Shown: in pieces, positions 1 to 8,611 of the stretch
Layout of the letters: each line of letters begins with the position of its first letter
Numbering within the stretch: position 1 is the first letter of the stretch
Source: Aequorivita sp.
GTDB taxonomy: Bacteria > Bacteroidota > Bacteroidia > Flavobacteriales > Flavobacteriaceae
Reading direction: 5' to 3'
Assembly (NCBI GenBank): GCA_002715485.1
Contig: PAZL01000067.1
Coordinates: 1-32,165, forward strand
Length of the DNA: 32,165 nucleotides
Notes under the pieces: model-generated
The model's input: the letters and a program-made list of their open reading frames with translations, nothing else
Database searches by the model: none
Told to the model about the DNA's origin: nothing
Translations under genes and position numbers: made by a program

Positions 1-1
1 G

Positions 2-187
2 GAAGAAATAAAAGGTGAGCAGATTGACGAGGCTTTTGATCGAGACGATCTAGTAGTGTTCACCAATCCGGCCGATTTTAAAACGTATCTTTTTTCTCAA
101 GATTATGACAATACTTGCTTGCTTTTAATGAGCAGCGGGAATTATGGGGGGCTTGATTTTGAGGAGGTGAAAAAGTATTTGAAATAG
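2..187 (+). CDS. Mur ligase family protein, C-terminal fragment (Mpl-like), 5' end outside window
   Basis: Open from the left edge, this frame gives the last 61 residues of a protein ending in TAG at 185-187. The tail LLLMSSGNYGGLDF resembles the C-terminal Rossmann-like domain of Mur ligases, closest to what I remember of the Bacteroidota Mpl-type ligase (UDP-N-acetylmuramate:tripeptide ligase of peptidoglycan recycling). The ATP-binding and central domains lie outside the window, so the exact family member cannot be fixed; MurC is the main alternative. It is convergent with the next gene, and a strong hairpin plus T-run at 256-288 is its likely terminator. Confidence 0.6.
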   Translation, partial: EEIKGEQIDEAFDRDDLVVFTNPADFKTYLFSQDYDNTCLLLMSSGNYGGLDFEEVKKYLK

Positions 188-228
188 ACTTAAGACCGCT
201 ACGCTGAAAGATAAAAGACGAAAGACTG

Positions 229-831
229 TTATGTATTTTTGTAAATTTCATCAATAAATCCCGAAACATCCTTTCGGGATTTTTTTATTAATTCCTCCTT
301 CGCATTCTCATAATCCTGCGGGATTTTATCTTGTGAAAGCTTGAATTTTCCTTCCCATTCTGTTATTTCTATTTCAAAAGCTTGAATGTATTCTATTAAA
401 CGCTCCATTCGGGAATCGTCTTTTTTTAGACTGAATTTTTGATCATCTCCTTCCAAAAATTCGGTCATAGCTACCATAGTTTGTTTTATCGCCTCTGACT
501 CATTTATAAGGCTTAGTTTTCCAATAATATGTACAATGATATAATTCCAAGTGGGTAGTTGTGGCGTTGAATAAATACTTGGTGAAATATAAGTGTCGGG
601 ACCTTTAAAAACGACGGTAACTTCAGCGTTTTCAGTCAATGTTTCGAGTTGTGGATTGCTTCGGTCTATGTGCGCGACTAGTTTTTTTGAATTTTCATTA
701 TAAATAAAAGGGATGTGTGTAACAAACGGTTTTCCATCCTTCGCAGTAACCAATATGCCCAACGGAAAATGCTTGATTACGGAAATCATTTTTTGAATAT
801 CTTCAATTTGATGATGCGGCGGTGGGTACAT
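229..831 (-). CDS. PaiB-family FMN-binding protein (negative transcriptional regulator family)
   Basis: A 200-residue protein beginning MYPPPHHQIED, the typical PaiB opening, followed by the flavin-reductase-like split-barrel core (PLGILVTAKDGKPFVTHIPF at about residues 23-42) and the conserved YISPSIY and PTWNYIIVHIIGKL segments (about 81-105). Length fits the roughly 200-residue family. Bacillus PaiB was first described as a repressor of sporulation and protease genes, but most members are only known to bind FMN, so a regulatory role here is unproven. It is a single gene, 71 nt downstream of the glycosyltransferase pair. Its 3' end doubles as the terminator of the convergent Mur ligase gene. 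Confidence 0.85.
   Translation of the reverse strand: MYPPPHHQIEDIQKMISVIKHFPLGILVTAKDGKPFVTHIPFIYNENSKKLVAHIDRSNPQLETLTENAEVTVVFKGPDTYISPSIYSTPQLPTWNYIIVHIIGKLSLINESEAIKQTMVAMTEFLEGDDQKFSLKKDDSRMERLIEYIQAFEIEITEWEGKFKLSQDKIPQDYENAKEELIKKSRKDVSGFIDEIYKNT
256..288 (+). terminator. Rho-independent terminator of the Mur ligase gene, inside the opposing coding sequence
   Basis: Perfect 11-bp inverted repeat AAATCCCGAAA (256-266) and TTTCGGGATTT (272-282) with the 5-nt loop CATCC, running into an unbroken T tract on the plus strand. The minus-strand side has no T-run, so it should act on plus-strand transcripts. It lies about 70 nt after the Mur ligase stop and within the last 20 codons of the paiB-like gene. 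Confidence 0.75.
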
Positions 832-902
832 TCAAATTATAAATAATGAGTCTTAATTTATTTAACTGATAAATCGTGAAGATAAATGTAAAGAAAAAAG
901 AA

Positions 903-2393
903 TTAAGCTTTTGAAGTGAGTGATTTAAAAAACACAAATCCAAAGCCCAAGAAAAGCATTAAATGGAATGGAAACAGCCCAAAATCACCGCCTTGGTCTC
1001 CAACGATGAAAGCACTGTACATTCCAAAACCAAAATAAAGCATCAATACGCCTTCAACAATCACATTTGGCGATATGTTTTTGGTAAGATACTTATTGCC
1101 TTTCCAGCTTTCCTTTAAAGTGCTTATGTTGAATTTTGGCGTACGTATAAATTCACTTTTCTTTCCAAAATGTCCTTCCAAAACCGCAATGGAGTTATGC
1201 AGTGAAAACCCCATCGCTACAGAAAAAAAGGTAAAAAACATAGCTGAATATTTCAGAAAATGTTTAAACCCGCCCCCATAAATCGTTTTATAGGTAAACC
1301 AATAACAGATAAAAAAAATGATGGTGCTTATCACAAAAAAGCTCATCACATAAAAGTACATTTTCAAATGCTCGTACTCGTTTTTGATGTAAAGCATTGG
1401 GATGCTTAAAATGGCGACAATCAAAATATTCAAAAACATAGTGCTATTCAGCAAATGCAAAAAGCTGTGCAGTTTTGTTTTAATGGAAATATCTGGGCTT
1501 TTAAAAACACGCCACGCCATTTTCTGAAAGTTCTCCGCGCCGCCTTTGTTCCATCTAAATTGTTGTGAACGTGCCGCACTGATAACCACGGGAAGTTCCG
1601 CCGGGGTTTCAACTTGCTCCAAATATTTGAATTTCCAATTTTTAAGCTGTGCCCGGTAGCTGAGGTCAAGGTCTTCGGTGAGCGTATCGCCTTCCCAATT
1701 GCCTGCATCCAGAATACATTCTTTCCGCCAAACGCCAGCCGTTCCATTGAAATTTATGAAATGTCCCTTGCTGTTTCTACCCACCTGTTCCAATGTGAAA
1801 TGGGCATCCAGCGCAAAAGCCTGTACTCGGGTAAGTATAGAATAATCACGGTTTAAATGCCCCCAACGGGTCTGTACTACGCCAATTTCAGGATCTTTAA
1901 AGTATGGGATGGTATTTTTTAACCAATCTTTCTTCGGAAGAAAATCTGCGTCAAATATGGCAATATATTCGCCTTTAGCAGTTTTTAAACCCTCCTTTAG
2001 TGCGCCAGCCTTAAAGCCTACACGGTCTTTACGCGTTAGGTGCTGAATATCCAAACCCGTTTTTCGAAGTTCTTCAATATGTCTTGCAGTTTCTTCAAAA
2101 GATTCATCTGTACTGTCATCCAATACTTGTATTTCTAGTTTTTCTTTTGGATAATCAATTTCGGCTATATTATCCAGCAACCTTTCCATAACGTACAGTT
2201 CATTATAAACTGGCAGTTGGATGGTTACAAAAGGAATTTCTTTTTCTTTGGAGAAATCGAAAGTAGGGGAATCGGAGTTTTTTTTACGAGCTCTTAAATA
2301 GTTAAATAATAGGTTTAGCTGCGCCAAAGCGTACATAAAAATGAGGAGCAGGGCAATGGAATAAATGGCAATGATTATTGATTCAAGAATCAT
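903..2393 (-). CDS. Family 2 glycosyltransferase, cellulose-synthase-like, membrane bound
   Basis: A 496-residue processive-type GT2 enzyme. One N-terminal membrane helix (about residues 4-26) is followed by the GT-A domain: PVYNE (61-65), DD (92-93) and DAD (148-150) for nucleotide-sugar and metal binding, TED (239-241) as catalytic base, and QQFRW (277-281), the acceptor/processivity motif. About four helices follow (roughly 313-336, 345-366, 380-400, 450-490). The arrangement resembles cellulose synthase and CslA-type mannan synthases; sugar and acceptor are not predictable. No PilZ domain is evident. Its start overlaps the end of the preceding glycosyltransferase gene by 11 nt, implying coupled translation and possibly joint action on one envelope glycan or glycolipid. 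Confidence 0.88.
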   Translation of the reverse strand: MILESIIIAIYSIALLLIFMYALAQLNLLFNYLRARKKNSDSPTFDFSKEKEIPFVTIQLPVYNELYVMERLLDNIAEIDYPKEKLEIQVLDDSTDESFEETARHIEELRKTGLDIQHLTRKDRVGFKAGALKEGLKTAKGEYIAIFDADFLPKKDWLKNTIPYFKDPEIGVVQTRWGHLNRDYSILTRVQAFALDAHFTLEQVGRNSKGHFINFNGTAGVWRKECILDAGNWEGDTLTEDLDLSYRAQLKNWKFKYLEQVETPAELPVVISAARSQQFRWNKGGAENFQKMAWRVFKSPDISIKTKLHSFLHLLNSTMFLNILIVAILSIPMLYIKNEYEHLKMYFYVMSFFVISTIIFFICYWFTYKTIYGGGFKHFLKYSAMFFTFFSVAMGFSLHNSIAVLEGHFGKKSEFIRTPKFNISTLKESWKGNKYLTKNISPNVIVEGVLMLYFGFGMYSAFIVGDQGGDFGLFPFHLMLFLGFGFVFFKSLTSKA

Positions 2394-3081
2394 TTTTGAG
2401 ACTATATTTAAAGATCCAGCTTAGGATTTTCACGCCCGCAAAGATAGCACCTTTTACCGTACCCGAAACTTTTGAGACACCAATGCGGTTTTTATATTTT
2501 ACCGGAACTTCCACGTATGTGAATTTCTTTTTCAAAACCTTCAGTTGCATTTCCACGGTCCATCCGTAGGTTTTGTCTTCCATATTTAAAGCGAGTAATT
2601 TTTTATATTTAATGGCGCGAAAGGGTCCCAAATCTGTAAATTTTGAATTAAAAAAAAGAGTCATTAGCCTGGTTGCCAATGCATTTCCGAATCGTTGTGG
2701 AAAAGTCATTGAGCCGTCTTCACGCAATGCTTTTACGCGTGCGCCCACCACAAAATCTATGTCATTCTCTAAAATGGGGGCAACTATTTTTGTCAATTCC
2801 GAAGGATAATCACTGTAATCGCCATCGAGAAAAACTACGATTTCCGGTTTTATTTCTTTGTCTGAAATGTACTCCATTCCTTTCAAGCAAGCGTTTCCGT
2901 AACCGGCCTTTGGTTCAAAAAGGACTGTAGCACCTGCAAGTTTGGCAACGTCGGCAGTATTGTCTGTAGAATTATTGTTGACCACAATTATTTCCGAAAC
3001 GATTTCGGGAATTTCAGCAATCACTTTCCCTATCGAGGCTTCTTCGTTATAGGCGGGAATTATTACTATAATTTTGGTCAT
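2383..3081 (-). CDS. Family 2 glycosyltransferase, dolichyl-phosphate mannose synthase-like
   Basis: A 232-residue soluble GT2 enzyme: IIPAYNEEASIGKV (7-20), VNNNSTDNT (35-43), and the metal-binding DGD (86-88), then the conserved GNALATRLMTLFF region and DLGPFRAIKY that mark the DPM1/polyprenyl-phosphate glycosyltransferase group. Such enzymes usually move a sugar from a nucleotide to a lipid carrier. It lacks the C-terminal membrane helices of longer relatives, although the tail VKGAIFAGVKILSWIF is hydrophobic and may touch the membrane. It is first of a two-gene unit with the cellulose-synthase-like enzyme (11-nt overlap), which might use the lipid-linked sugar it makes; that partnership is inferred from position only. 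Confidence 0.88.
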   Translation of the reverse strand: MTKIIVIIPAYNEEASIGKVIAEIPEIVSEIIVVNNNSTDNTADVAKLAGATVLFEPKAGYGNACLKGMEYISDKEIKPEIVVFLDGDYSDYPSELTKIVAPILENDIDFVVGARVKALREDGSMTFPQRFGNALATRLMTLFFNSKFTDLGPFRAIKYKKLLALNMEDKTYGWTVEMQLKVLKKKFTYVEVPVKYKNRIGVSKVSGTVKGAIFAGVKILSWIFKYSLKNDS

Positions 3082-3195
3082 TAAGAACTTTACAATTTAT
3101 GAATTGCGAATTTCAGAAAAATATATGACATTCCGTTTTATGAAGTATATTCTTAAACCTGACAGCTCTATGCTGTGCACTGCAACTGAATACTG

Positions 3196-4782
3196 CTACT
3201 TATTTACATAATTCATCAAATCCACGTCATTTCCCAAAAGAATTTCGTTGGAATCAATTCGTTTTTCCAGTGGACCGTTTTCAAGTTTCAAAACCCCCCT
3301 TGGACAAACTGCTGAACAAATGCCACAGCCCACACAGCTTGAACGTACAATATTTTCGCCTTTTTGTGCATAGGCACGTACATCTATGCCCATTTCGCAA
3401 TAGGTAGAACAATTTCCACAGCTAATGCATTGGCCGCCATTGGTTGTTATTCTGAAACGTGAAAAAAGGCGCTGTTGAAAACCAAGAATTGCAGCCATCG
3501 GGCAACCGAAACGGCACCAAACGCGACTTCCGAAAATAGGGTAGAATCCAACGCCAATAACACCGCTAAACACGGCCCCGATTAAGAAACCGTAAGTTTG
3601 GCGTAGGGTTTCGGCTTCAAAAAGAAACAAGGTTTTTCCCGAAAAATAGTGAAAACCGATCAGTGAAATAATAATCACGAAATAACCAATCGCTCCATAA
3701 CGTGCGTCTTTCTGTAATTCTTCCCTTTTAAAAATAAATGTCCCTACAAAAACCACGGTTAGGATTATTGCTACAGAAATTAAAAATGCATCTTTTGTCA
3801 ACCAATATTTTGAACTGTCATCGCCCAAATAGGAATGAACAACCGCCGTTGTCATTAAAACCACAAAAACCAAAACACTATGTATTACCCAACGCTCCAC
3901 CTTCCAGGCTATTTGTCGTTTATCGCTTAAATGACGAAATGGATCACCGGCAGTTTCTGCCAGTCCGCCACAACCGCATACCCATGAGCAATACCAGCGT
4001 TTGCCATATTTATAGGTCAAAATAGGAGTGATTACAAAAATGGAGACGATTCCAAATATTAATAATGCCAAGCCAATATCACCAGCGGAAATAAATTGAT
4101 CCACCCTGTATTGCTCAAAATTGTAATAATTGAGCGGCCAGATATTTTTCAGGTCGTAATAGGGAAGTGAAAACGAATCACTATTGAGACGTTGCATAAA
4201 TTCAGGAATCAGAAACGCAAAAGCCAGCTGGAAAAACATAACGGAATAAGTTCGCAGTTTTTCGTATTTATTGTGGCGGTATTTTAAAATAAATTTTATT
4301 CCAAACGCCAAAATAGCCAATGTATAAAGCGTGCCATATACAAACCATTGGCTTGCAGGCCCGCCATTCAGCATTTTGCTCAAGGGATCAAAAAGCGCCA
4401 CCAAGCCTTTGTTATCACCATCCTTTACCAAGCCCAAATACTGCGGAAACCAATAAAGTAATACATAAAATAGCGTAAGGGCAATACCCAACACCCAGGC
4501 CCAAAAACCTTTTGAAGAGAGTGATTTAAAATATACGCCATCGTTTTTAATGCCTTCGTGTTTATTTAAATATGCTGCTGTAGAAAACCAGATGGTTCCT
4601 ACGCCAATCATTACTAAAGAAGCAGTAAGCCAAAATGATTTATTTGGAAAATTCACGTTTACTAAAGCCAAAAAAAGCACAGTCAAACCTATTAATCCAA
4701 TAGCAGAAGCAAGTTTTTGTTGCGTGTTAATCGTTTTTGGTGGTTCGCCCGTAAGCGACATATTTCGTTGGACTGTACTCAT
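3196..4782 (-). CDS. Membrane-bound polyferredoxin, NapH/FixG/NosR-C-terminal-like 4Fe-4S protein
   Basis: A 528-residue integral membrane protein with roughly nine or ten hydrophobic segments. Two cytosolic cysteine motifs of the NapH/NosR type are visible, C265-SWV-C269-G-C271 and C423-RFG-C427-P. The C-terminal domain holds two classic ferredoxin clusters: C452, C455, C458, C462 and C483, C486, C489, C493-P. Family members pass electrons from the quinol pool, or from a flavoprotein, across the membrane to a periplasmic or copper-assembly partner. The gene starts 3 nt after the FAD oxidoreductase gene, so the two very likely form one electron-transfer module. No denitrification or cbb3-oxidase genes adjoin it, so the terminal acceptor is unknown. 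Confidence 0.85.
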   Translation of the reverse strand: MSTVQRNMSLTGEPPKTINTQQKLASAIGLIGLTVLFLALVNVNFPNKSFWLTASLVMIGVGTIWFSTAAYLNKHEGIKNDGVYFKSLSSKGFWAWVLGIALTLFYVLLYWFPQYLGLVKDGDNKGLVALFDPLSKMLNGGPASQWFVYGTLYTLAILAFGIKFILKYRHNKYEKLRTYSVMFFQLAFAFLIPEFMQRLNSDSFSLPYYDLKNIWPLNYYNFEQYRVDQFISAGDIGLALLIFGIVSIFVITPILTYKYGKRWYCSWVCGCGGLAETAGDPFRHLSDKRQIAWKVERWVIHSVLVFVVLMTTAVVHSYLGDDSSKYWLTKDAFLISVAIILTVVFVGTFIFKREELQKDARYGAIGYFVIIISLIGFHYFSGKTLFLFEAETLRQTYGFLIGAVFSGVIGVGFYPIFGSRVWCRFGCPMAAILGFQQRLFSRFRITTNGGQCISCGNCSTYCEMGIDVRAYAQKGENIVRSSCVGCGICSAVCPRGVLKLENGPLEKRIDSNEILLGNDVDLMNYVNK

Positions 4783-4785
4783 AGA

Positions 4786-6087
4786 TTAAGCGTTTACGGG
4801 TTGGTTAAAAAATTTTGATTGGATTTCCGTTTCATAATTTTTATAGAATTCTGGATCGAAATTGGCCTTTTTTAGGTTTTGGATTATATAATCCACACGT
4901 CGTTTTTCATTGAGCCATTTGTCAAAAACTTCGTGTTTCATCCGTATACCGAAGGTATTTATGCCCAGAAATTCATTTGAATTTTTATTATATGAAATCG
5001 TTACGCAGCGAAGATCACTTGCACATTTCCAATGAAATTGCGCTTCGTAATCTTTCCGTTTATTTTCTGAAAAAACCCAGCCATAGGTTTGGTATTCAAT
5101 ATCAAAAAATTTGGCGCTGTTGAACCAGTTTCCGGGATTGTACTCAAAAGGTTTTTCGCAAATTGTCTGTGCCAAAGCCTCGCCCATCATTCTGCCCGTA
5201 TACCAAACCGCTTCAACGGGTGGGCGGTTGCCGATAGGCTCGCGCTGTTGGGCACAATCGCCAATGGCATATACCCCTTCAATGTTTGTTTTCAGATATC
5301 GGTTTACCAAAATACCCCTATCGGTTTCAATTTTTGAATTCTTCAGAAAAGAAATTTGCGGCTTAACCCCTGTAGTAATCCCAACCACGCAACACGGAAT
5401 TTCCTCCCCATCTTTGGTTATGATGGCGCGAACATTTCCTTTCCCATCTCCTAAAATTTTATTTAATTCGGTATTGTGCCGAAGATCCACTCCGTGTGAA
5501 ATAATATGTTTTGAAATCATTTCTGCTTCGGGTTTTGGAAGGGTGCCGGCCCAAAAAGCAGCTTCACGGACGAGCAGGGTTACTTCAATTTTTCGGGTGC
5601 GGAGCATTTCGGCCATTTCAACGCCTATCAAACCGCCACCAACAATTACCGCACGGGGACATTCTTTGTTGTTTGGTGCATTTTTTTCGAGGTTTTCCAA
5701 GTCCTGTTTTGTTACCAAACCTTGCACGCCGTTCAATTCCAATCCTTCCCAACCAAATGTATTTGTTACCGAACCTGAGGCAATTATAAGTTTGTCGTAT
5801 GTAATTGATCCGCCATCTTTAAAATGAAGCGTTTTGTTATTGGTGTCAACGGTTTCAACATAGGCTTTTTTGAGTTCCAGCCTGTTTTTTTCCCAAAACC
5901 AGCTTTCATAGGGTTCAATATCGCGCCATCGCATATGGCCCATGTAAACGTACATTAGAGCAGTTCGGGAGAAAAAATGGTCGGCTTCAGCGGAAATAAT
6001 AGTAATTTTTTTATTGGAAAGTTTTCGGATGTGCCGAGCTGCAGTAACTCCAGCAATTCCGTTGCCTATTATGACGATGTGCTCCAT
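4786..6087 (-). CDS. NAD(P)/FAD-dependent pyridine-nucleotide oxidoreductase
   Basis: A 433-residue flavoprotein of the rubredoxin-reductase / nitrite-reductase-subunit type. The FAD Rossmann motif GNGIAGVTAA is at residues 8-17, a second nucleotide motif (VIVGGGLIGVEMAE) at about 147-160, and the ATG-like/FAD-closing GVYAIGDCAQ at about 268-277. There is no CxxC redox-active disulfide, so it is not a thioredoxin- or lipoamide-type enzyme. It opens a two-gene operon with the membrane polyferredoxin (3-nt spacing) and probably feeds it electrons from NAD(P)H or receives them from it. The upstream gap of about 130 nt separates it from a divergent glycosidase gene and must hold both promoters, though I find no clean consensus there. 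Confidence 0.87.
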   Translation of the reverse strand: MEHIVIIGNGIAGVTAARHIRKLSNKKITIISAEADHFFSRTALMYVYMGHMRWRDIEPYESWFWEKNRLELKKAYVETVDTNNKTLHFKDGGSITYDKLIIASGSVTNTFGWEGLELNGVQGLVTKQDLENLEKNAPNNKECPRAVIVGGGLIGVEMAEMLRTRKIEVTLLVREAAFWAGTLPKPEAEMISKHIISHGVDLRHNTELNKILGDGKGNVRAIITKDGEEIPCCVVGITTGVKPQISFLKNSKIETDRGILVNRYLKTNIEGVYAIGDCAQQREPIGNRPPVEAVWYTGRMMGEALAQTICEKPFEYNPGNWFNSAKFFDIEYQTYGWVFSENKRKDYEAQFHWKCASDLRCVTISYNKNSNEFLGINTFGIRMKHEVFDKWLNEKRRVDYIIQNLKKANFDPEFYKNYETEIQSKFFNQPVNA

Positions 6088-6218
6088 ACTTTTGGTGATT
6101 GGTTTCTTCAGTCGTTTATAAATTTACGCAATTACAATTGGGGCAGTTTCGAAACGGTTATTAATATTTCCCTAATTTCTGAAATAAAGCCTTAAATTCA
6201 ACTTTTAATTTTTTTAAA

Positions 6219-7274
6219 ATGGTATTGCTTCATCACTTTGTGCACGGCCTTCTTCTTTTCGCCATTATAACTGGGTGCGCACAAAAGAAGGATACTTCAA
6301 AAGAAAAAATAATTCAAAATTCGACCATTTCCAAAATAAACGGCCTGAGCCTTGTCGCAGCTCCCGATTCCCTTTCAGCTAAAAGCATAGCGTCCTTAAA
6401 GGAAGTCAACGCCAATTATGTTACGGTGATGCCTTTCGGTTTTATTAGAAGTTTAAACCATCCCGAAATAATATACAACCAAGAGCGGCAATGGTTTGGT
6501 GAAACGCGCGAAGGCGTAAGCCAATACGTTGAATTACTTCATAAGAACAAGATAAACGTAATGATGAAACCGCAAATCTGGGTTTGGAATGGTGAGTATA
6601 CGGGCTGGGTTGAAATGGGTTCGGAGACAGATTGGCTTCAACTTGAAGAAACCTATAAAAATTTCATCCTCGATTTTGCAAAAGTTGCAGAGGCAAAAGA
6701 AATTGAAATTTTCTGTATTGGTACCGAGTTGGAAAAATTCATTGAGCACCGTCCTGAATATTGGCGCGAATTGATTACGGAAGTGAAAAAGATTTACAGG
6801 GGAAAATTGACCTATGCCGCAAATTGGGACGAATACAAACGGGTACCGTTTTGGGATGGGTTGGATTATATAGGCGTGGATGCCTATTTCCCGATTTCGG
6901 AAAGTAAAACACCAACGGTGGAAGAGGCAATAGCAGGTTGGAAGCGATGGAAAACAGAATTGAAAGATTTTTCAGAAAAGGAAAACAAAAAAATCCTCTT
7001 TGCGGAATACGGCTACCGAAGTGTCAATCTCAGTGGTAAAGAGCCCTGGAAAAGCGATAGGCAAATGACCTCTGTAAACTTAGAGGCTCAAGCAAATTTA
7101 CTGGAAGGACTCTATCAAACAGTTTGGGAAGAGGATTGGTTCGCGGGTGGCTTCCTGTGGAAATGGTTTATTATAAACGAAAAAGTGGGAGGTACCGATG
7201 ACAATCAGTTTACGCCCCAAAACAAACCGGTACTGCAGCTAATTTCAAAACAGTATTCTACCCAAAAAGAGTAG
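6219..7274 (+). CDS. GH113-like glycoside hydrolase lipoprotein (beta-mannanase type)
   Basis: A 351-residue secreted lipoprotein. The signal peptide ends in the lipobox IITGC (Cys20). The TIM-barrel domain shows strand-end glutamates expected for clan GH-A: E170 in FCIGTE (acid/base candidate) and E263 in FAEYGYRS (nucleophile candidate), plus aromatic +/-1 subsite residues such as W121, W123, W203 and the C-terminal GGFLWKWF. The pattern matches GH113, whose characterised members are endo-beta-1,4-mannanases. No SusC/SusD pair or sugar regulator adjoins it, so this is not a typical polysaccharide utilisation locus; a cell-wall or endogenous glycan target is possible. It is a single plus-strand gene, convergent with the hemerythrin gene at 11 nt. 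Confidence 0.8.
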   Translation: MVLLHHFVHGLLLFAIITGCAQKKDTSKEKIIQNSTISKINGLSLVAAPDSLSAKSIASLKEVNANYVTVMPFGFIRSLNHPEIIYNQERQWFGETREGVSQYVELLHKNKINVMMKPQIWVWNGEYTGWVEMGSETDWLQLEETYKNFILDFAKVAEAKEIEIFCIGTELEKFIEHRPEYWRELITEVKKIYRGKLTYAANWDEYKRVPFWDGLDYIGVDAYFPISESKTPTVEEAIAGWKRWKTELKDFSEKENKKILFAEYGYRSVNLSGKEPWKSDRQMTSVNLEAQANLLEGLYQTVWEEDWFAGGFLWKWFIINEKVGGTDDNQFTPQNKPVLQLISKQYSTQKE

Positions 7275-7285
7275 CTCTTAACTGC

Positions 7286-7720
7286 TTATCTATTCTTTTT
7301 CATTTCTTCCAAATAATCCTTTGCAATGGCTGTTTTTTGGGTTTCGGTGAAAACTTTTCCTGCCAATTGAAAAAAGCTGTGCTCCTCATCTTCCAAATGG
7401 TGCTCTACCTTTTCACATAGTTGTTTTGCGTACACAAGCCAAGCGGGAGAATCCATATCGGTTTCGTCTACTTTTTCCATTAATTCGTCCATTTCGTGAT
7501 GTTCGGCTATCCCGTGGCGGGCGTGTTCCTGCATCATATCGTTATGGATTAGGGGTGAATAGAACGTTCGTTCCTCGGCGTCTGCGTGTATTTTTAATTC
7601 GTGTTTCAATTTTTCCCACATCTCCTTTCTGCCTTTTGAATCGCCCGAAGTGGAGGTTACCAAACGGCAGAGTTCGCGTTGTTTGTCGTGGTCTTTTCTA
7701 ATTGCTTCAAAAATGTTCAT
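7286..7720 (-). CDS. Hemerythrin-like domain protein
   Basis: A 144-residue all-helical cytosolic protein carrying the spaced His/Glu ligands of a hemerythrin di-iron site: H11, H45 with E49, H74/H75, and H107/H108 with E112 in HHLEDEEH. Members bind O2 or act as iron, oxygen or nitrosative-stress sensors and buffers; DNA-binding or signalling domains are absent here. It closes the long minus-strand run that contains the arsenosugar genes, but an 86-nt gap separates it from the preceding glycosyltransferase, so it may be independently transcribed. The function in this context is unknown. Confidence 0.87.
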   Translation of the reverse strand: MNIFEAIRKDHDKQRELCRLVTSTSGDSKGRKEMWEKLKHELKIHADAEERTFYSPLIHNDMMQEHARHGIAEHHEMDELMEKVDETDMDSPAWLVYAKQLCEKVEHHLEDEEHSFFQLAGKVFTETQKTAIAKDYLEEMKKNR

Positions 7721-7806
7721 AGCGTTGTTTTTGTTGGTTTTTCTTTACAATATCCTAAAAATTTTGGAAAGAAACCATTTTGAAAATCGAAAGATTTTAA
7801 ATTTAT

Positions 7807-8565
7807 TCAATTCTCAGCAACTTGATTGGAAAATTTTTCTTCTGAAATTTCCGAGTTATTCACTTGCTTTATATGCTTTAAATAATATTTGTACAATTCG
7901 TCGGCATCTGCACCAAACCACCGTTTCACATAAATTGCCCAAAAGTGATATTGCAAGTTCCAAAGGCCTTTTTGTCTGTAAAGGCGCGCTGAGGTGGTTA
8001 TGCATTTTTGGATTACCACAAATTTCTTCCGCTTGTAAAGCTCGTTGATTAAAATATTGTCTTCATAAATTGTGTAGTTTTCATCAAAACCGCCAATTTC
8101 ATCAAAAAGTTTTTTGGTTATAAATTGGCTTTGATCGCCGCCACGACATGCACGCCAGCTAAATTTCGTAAGCCAACCGGCCAGTTTTAGCCACCAATGG
8201 TCGTTATCAAATTTCATTCGGAAACAGCCTGCTGGATTTCCTTTTTCAACTTCAGAAATTATGTATTTGTCGAAATTTTTAGGGGGAAAAGAATCAGCGT
8301 GCAGAAAGTAAAGGATTTTTCCGGAAGCGTTTCGCGACCCTTCATTCATCTGTTTTGCACGGCCTCTCGCGGAAGTGATTAAACTAATTGGTATAGTTTG
8401 GCTTTCAGTAAAGTCTTTGATTAACTTGGGAGTGCCATCGTTGCTTCCACCGTCTACCACAATCAATTCAACTTTGCATTTTTCCGATATATTTTCGGTT
8501 AAATGCTCAAGTAAATTGGTGATGTTTTCGGCTTCGTTTAAAACCGGGATGATGATGGAAAGCAT
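7807..8565 (-). CDS. TIGR04283-type arsenosugar biosynthesis glycosyltransferase
   Basis: A 252-residue GT2 enzyme: IIPVLNEAENI (5-15), VDGGSNDGT (37-45), the family signature SARGRAKQMNEG (65-76) and FLHADS (87-92), then CRGGDQSQFITKKLF and a WxxYxxKRWFGAD-like tail. This set identifies the family that NCBI names arsenosugar biosynthesis glycosyltransferase TIGR04283. It probably adds a sugar or glycerol-type aglycone precursor to the arsenic-bearing ribose, but the exact reaction has not been shown as far as I know. It lies in the same direction as the arsM-arsS genes, 46 nt downstream of the DUF547 gene and separated from the arsM core by the pst genes. Confidence 0.9.
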   Translation of the reverse strand: MLSIIIPVLNEAENITNLLEHLTENISEKCKVELIVVDGGSNDGTPKLIKDFTESQTIPISLITSARGRAKQMNEGSRNASGKILYFLHADSFPPKNFDKYIISEVEKGNPAGCFRMKFDNDHWWLKLAGWLTKFSWRACRGGDQSQFITKKLFDEIGGFDENYTIYEDNILINELYKRKKFVVIQKCITTSARLYRQKGLWNLQYHFWAIYVKRWFGADADELYKYYLKHIKQVNNSEISEEKFSNQVAEN

Positions 8566-8611
8566 TCAATTTTTTTTGGTTGCAGTTTGCAATTTATTGA
8601 TTTTTACAAAA

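Noticed and set aside
3130-3195. Short hairpin ACAGC-ATAGA-GCTGT after the polyferredoxin gene
   Set aside because: The stem is only 5 bp and lacks a T-run, too weak for a terminator.
5111-5827. Long plus-strand open frame of 238 codons
   Set aside because: It lies entirely antisense to the FAD oxidoreductase, has no recognisable domain, and its composition (Ser/Pro/Thr-rich) is typical of a shadow frame.
6088-6218. Divergent promoters between the redox operon and the GH113 gene
   Set aside because: Only weak -7-like strings (for example TAAATTTA) were found and none had a correctly spaced TTTG, so no promoter is claimed.
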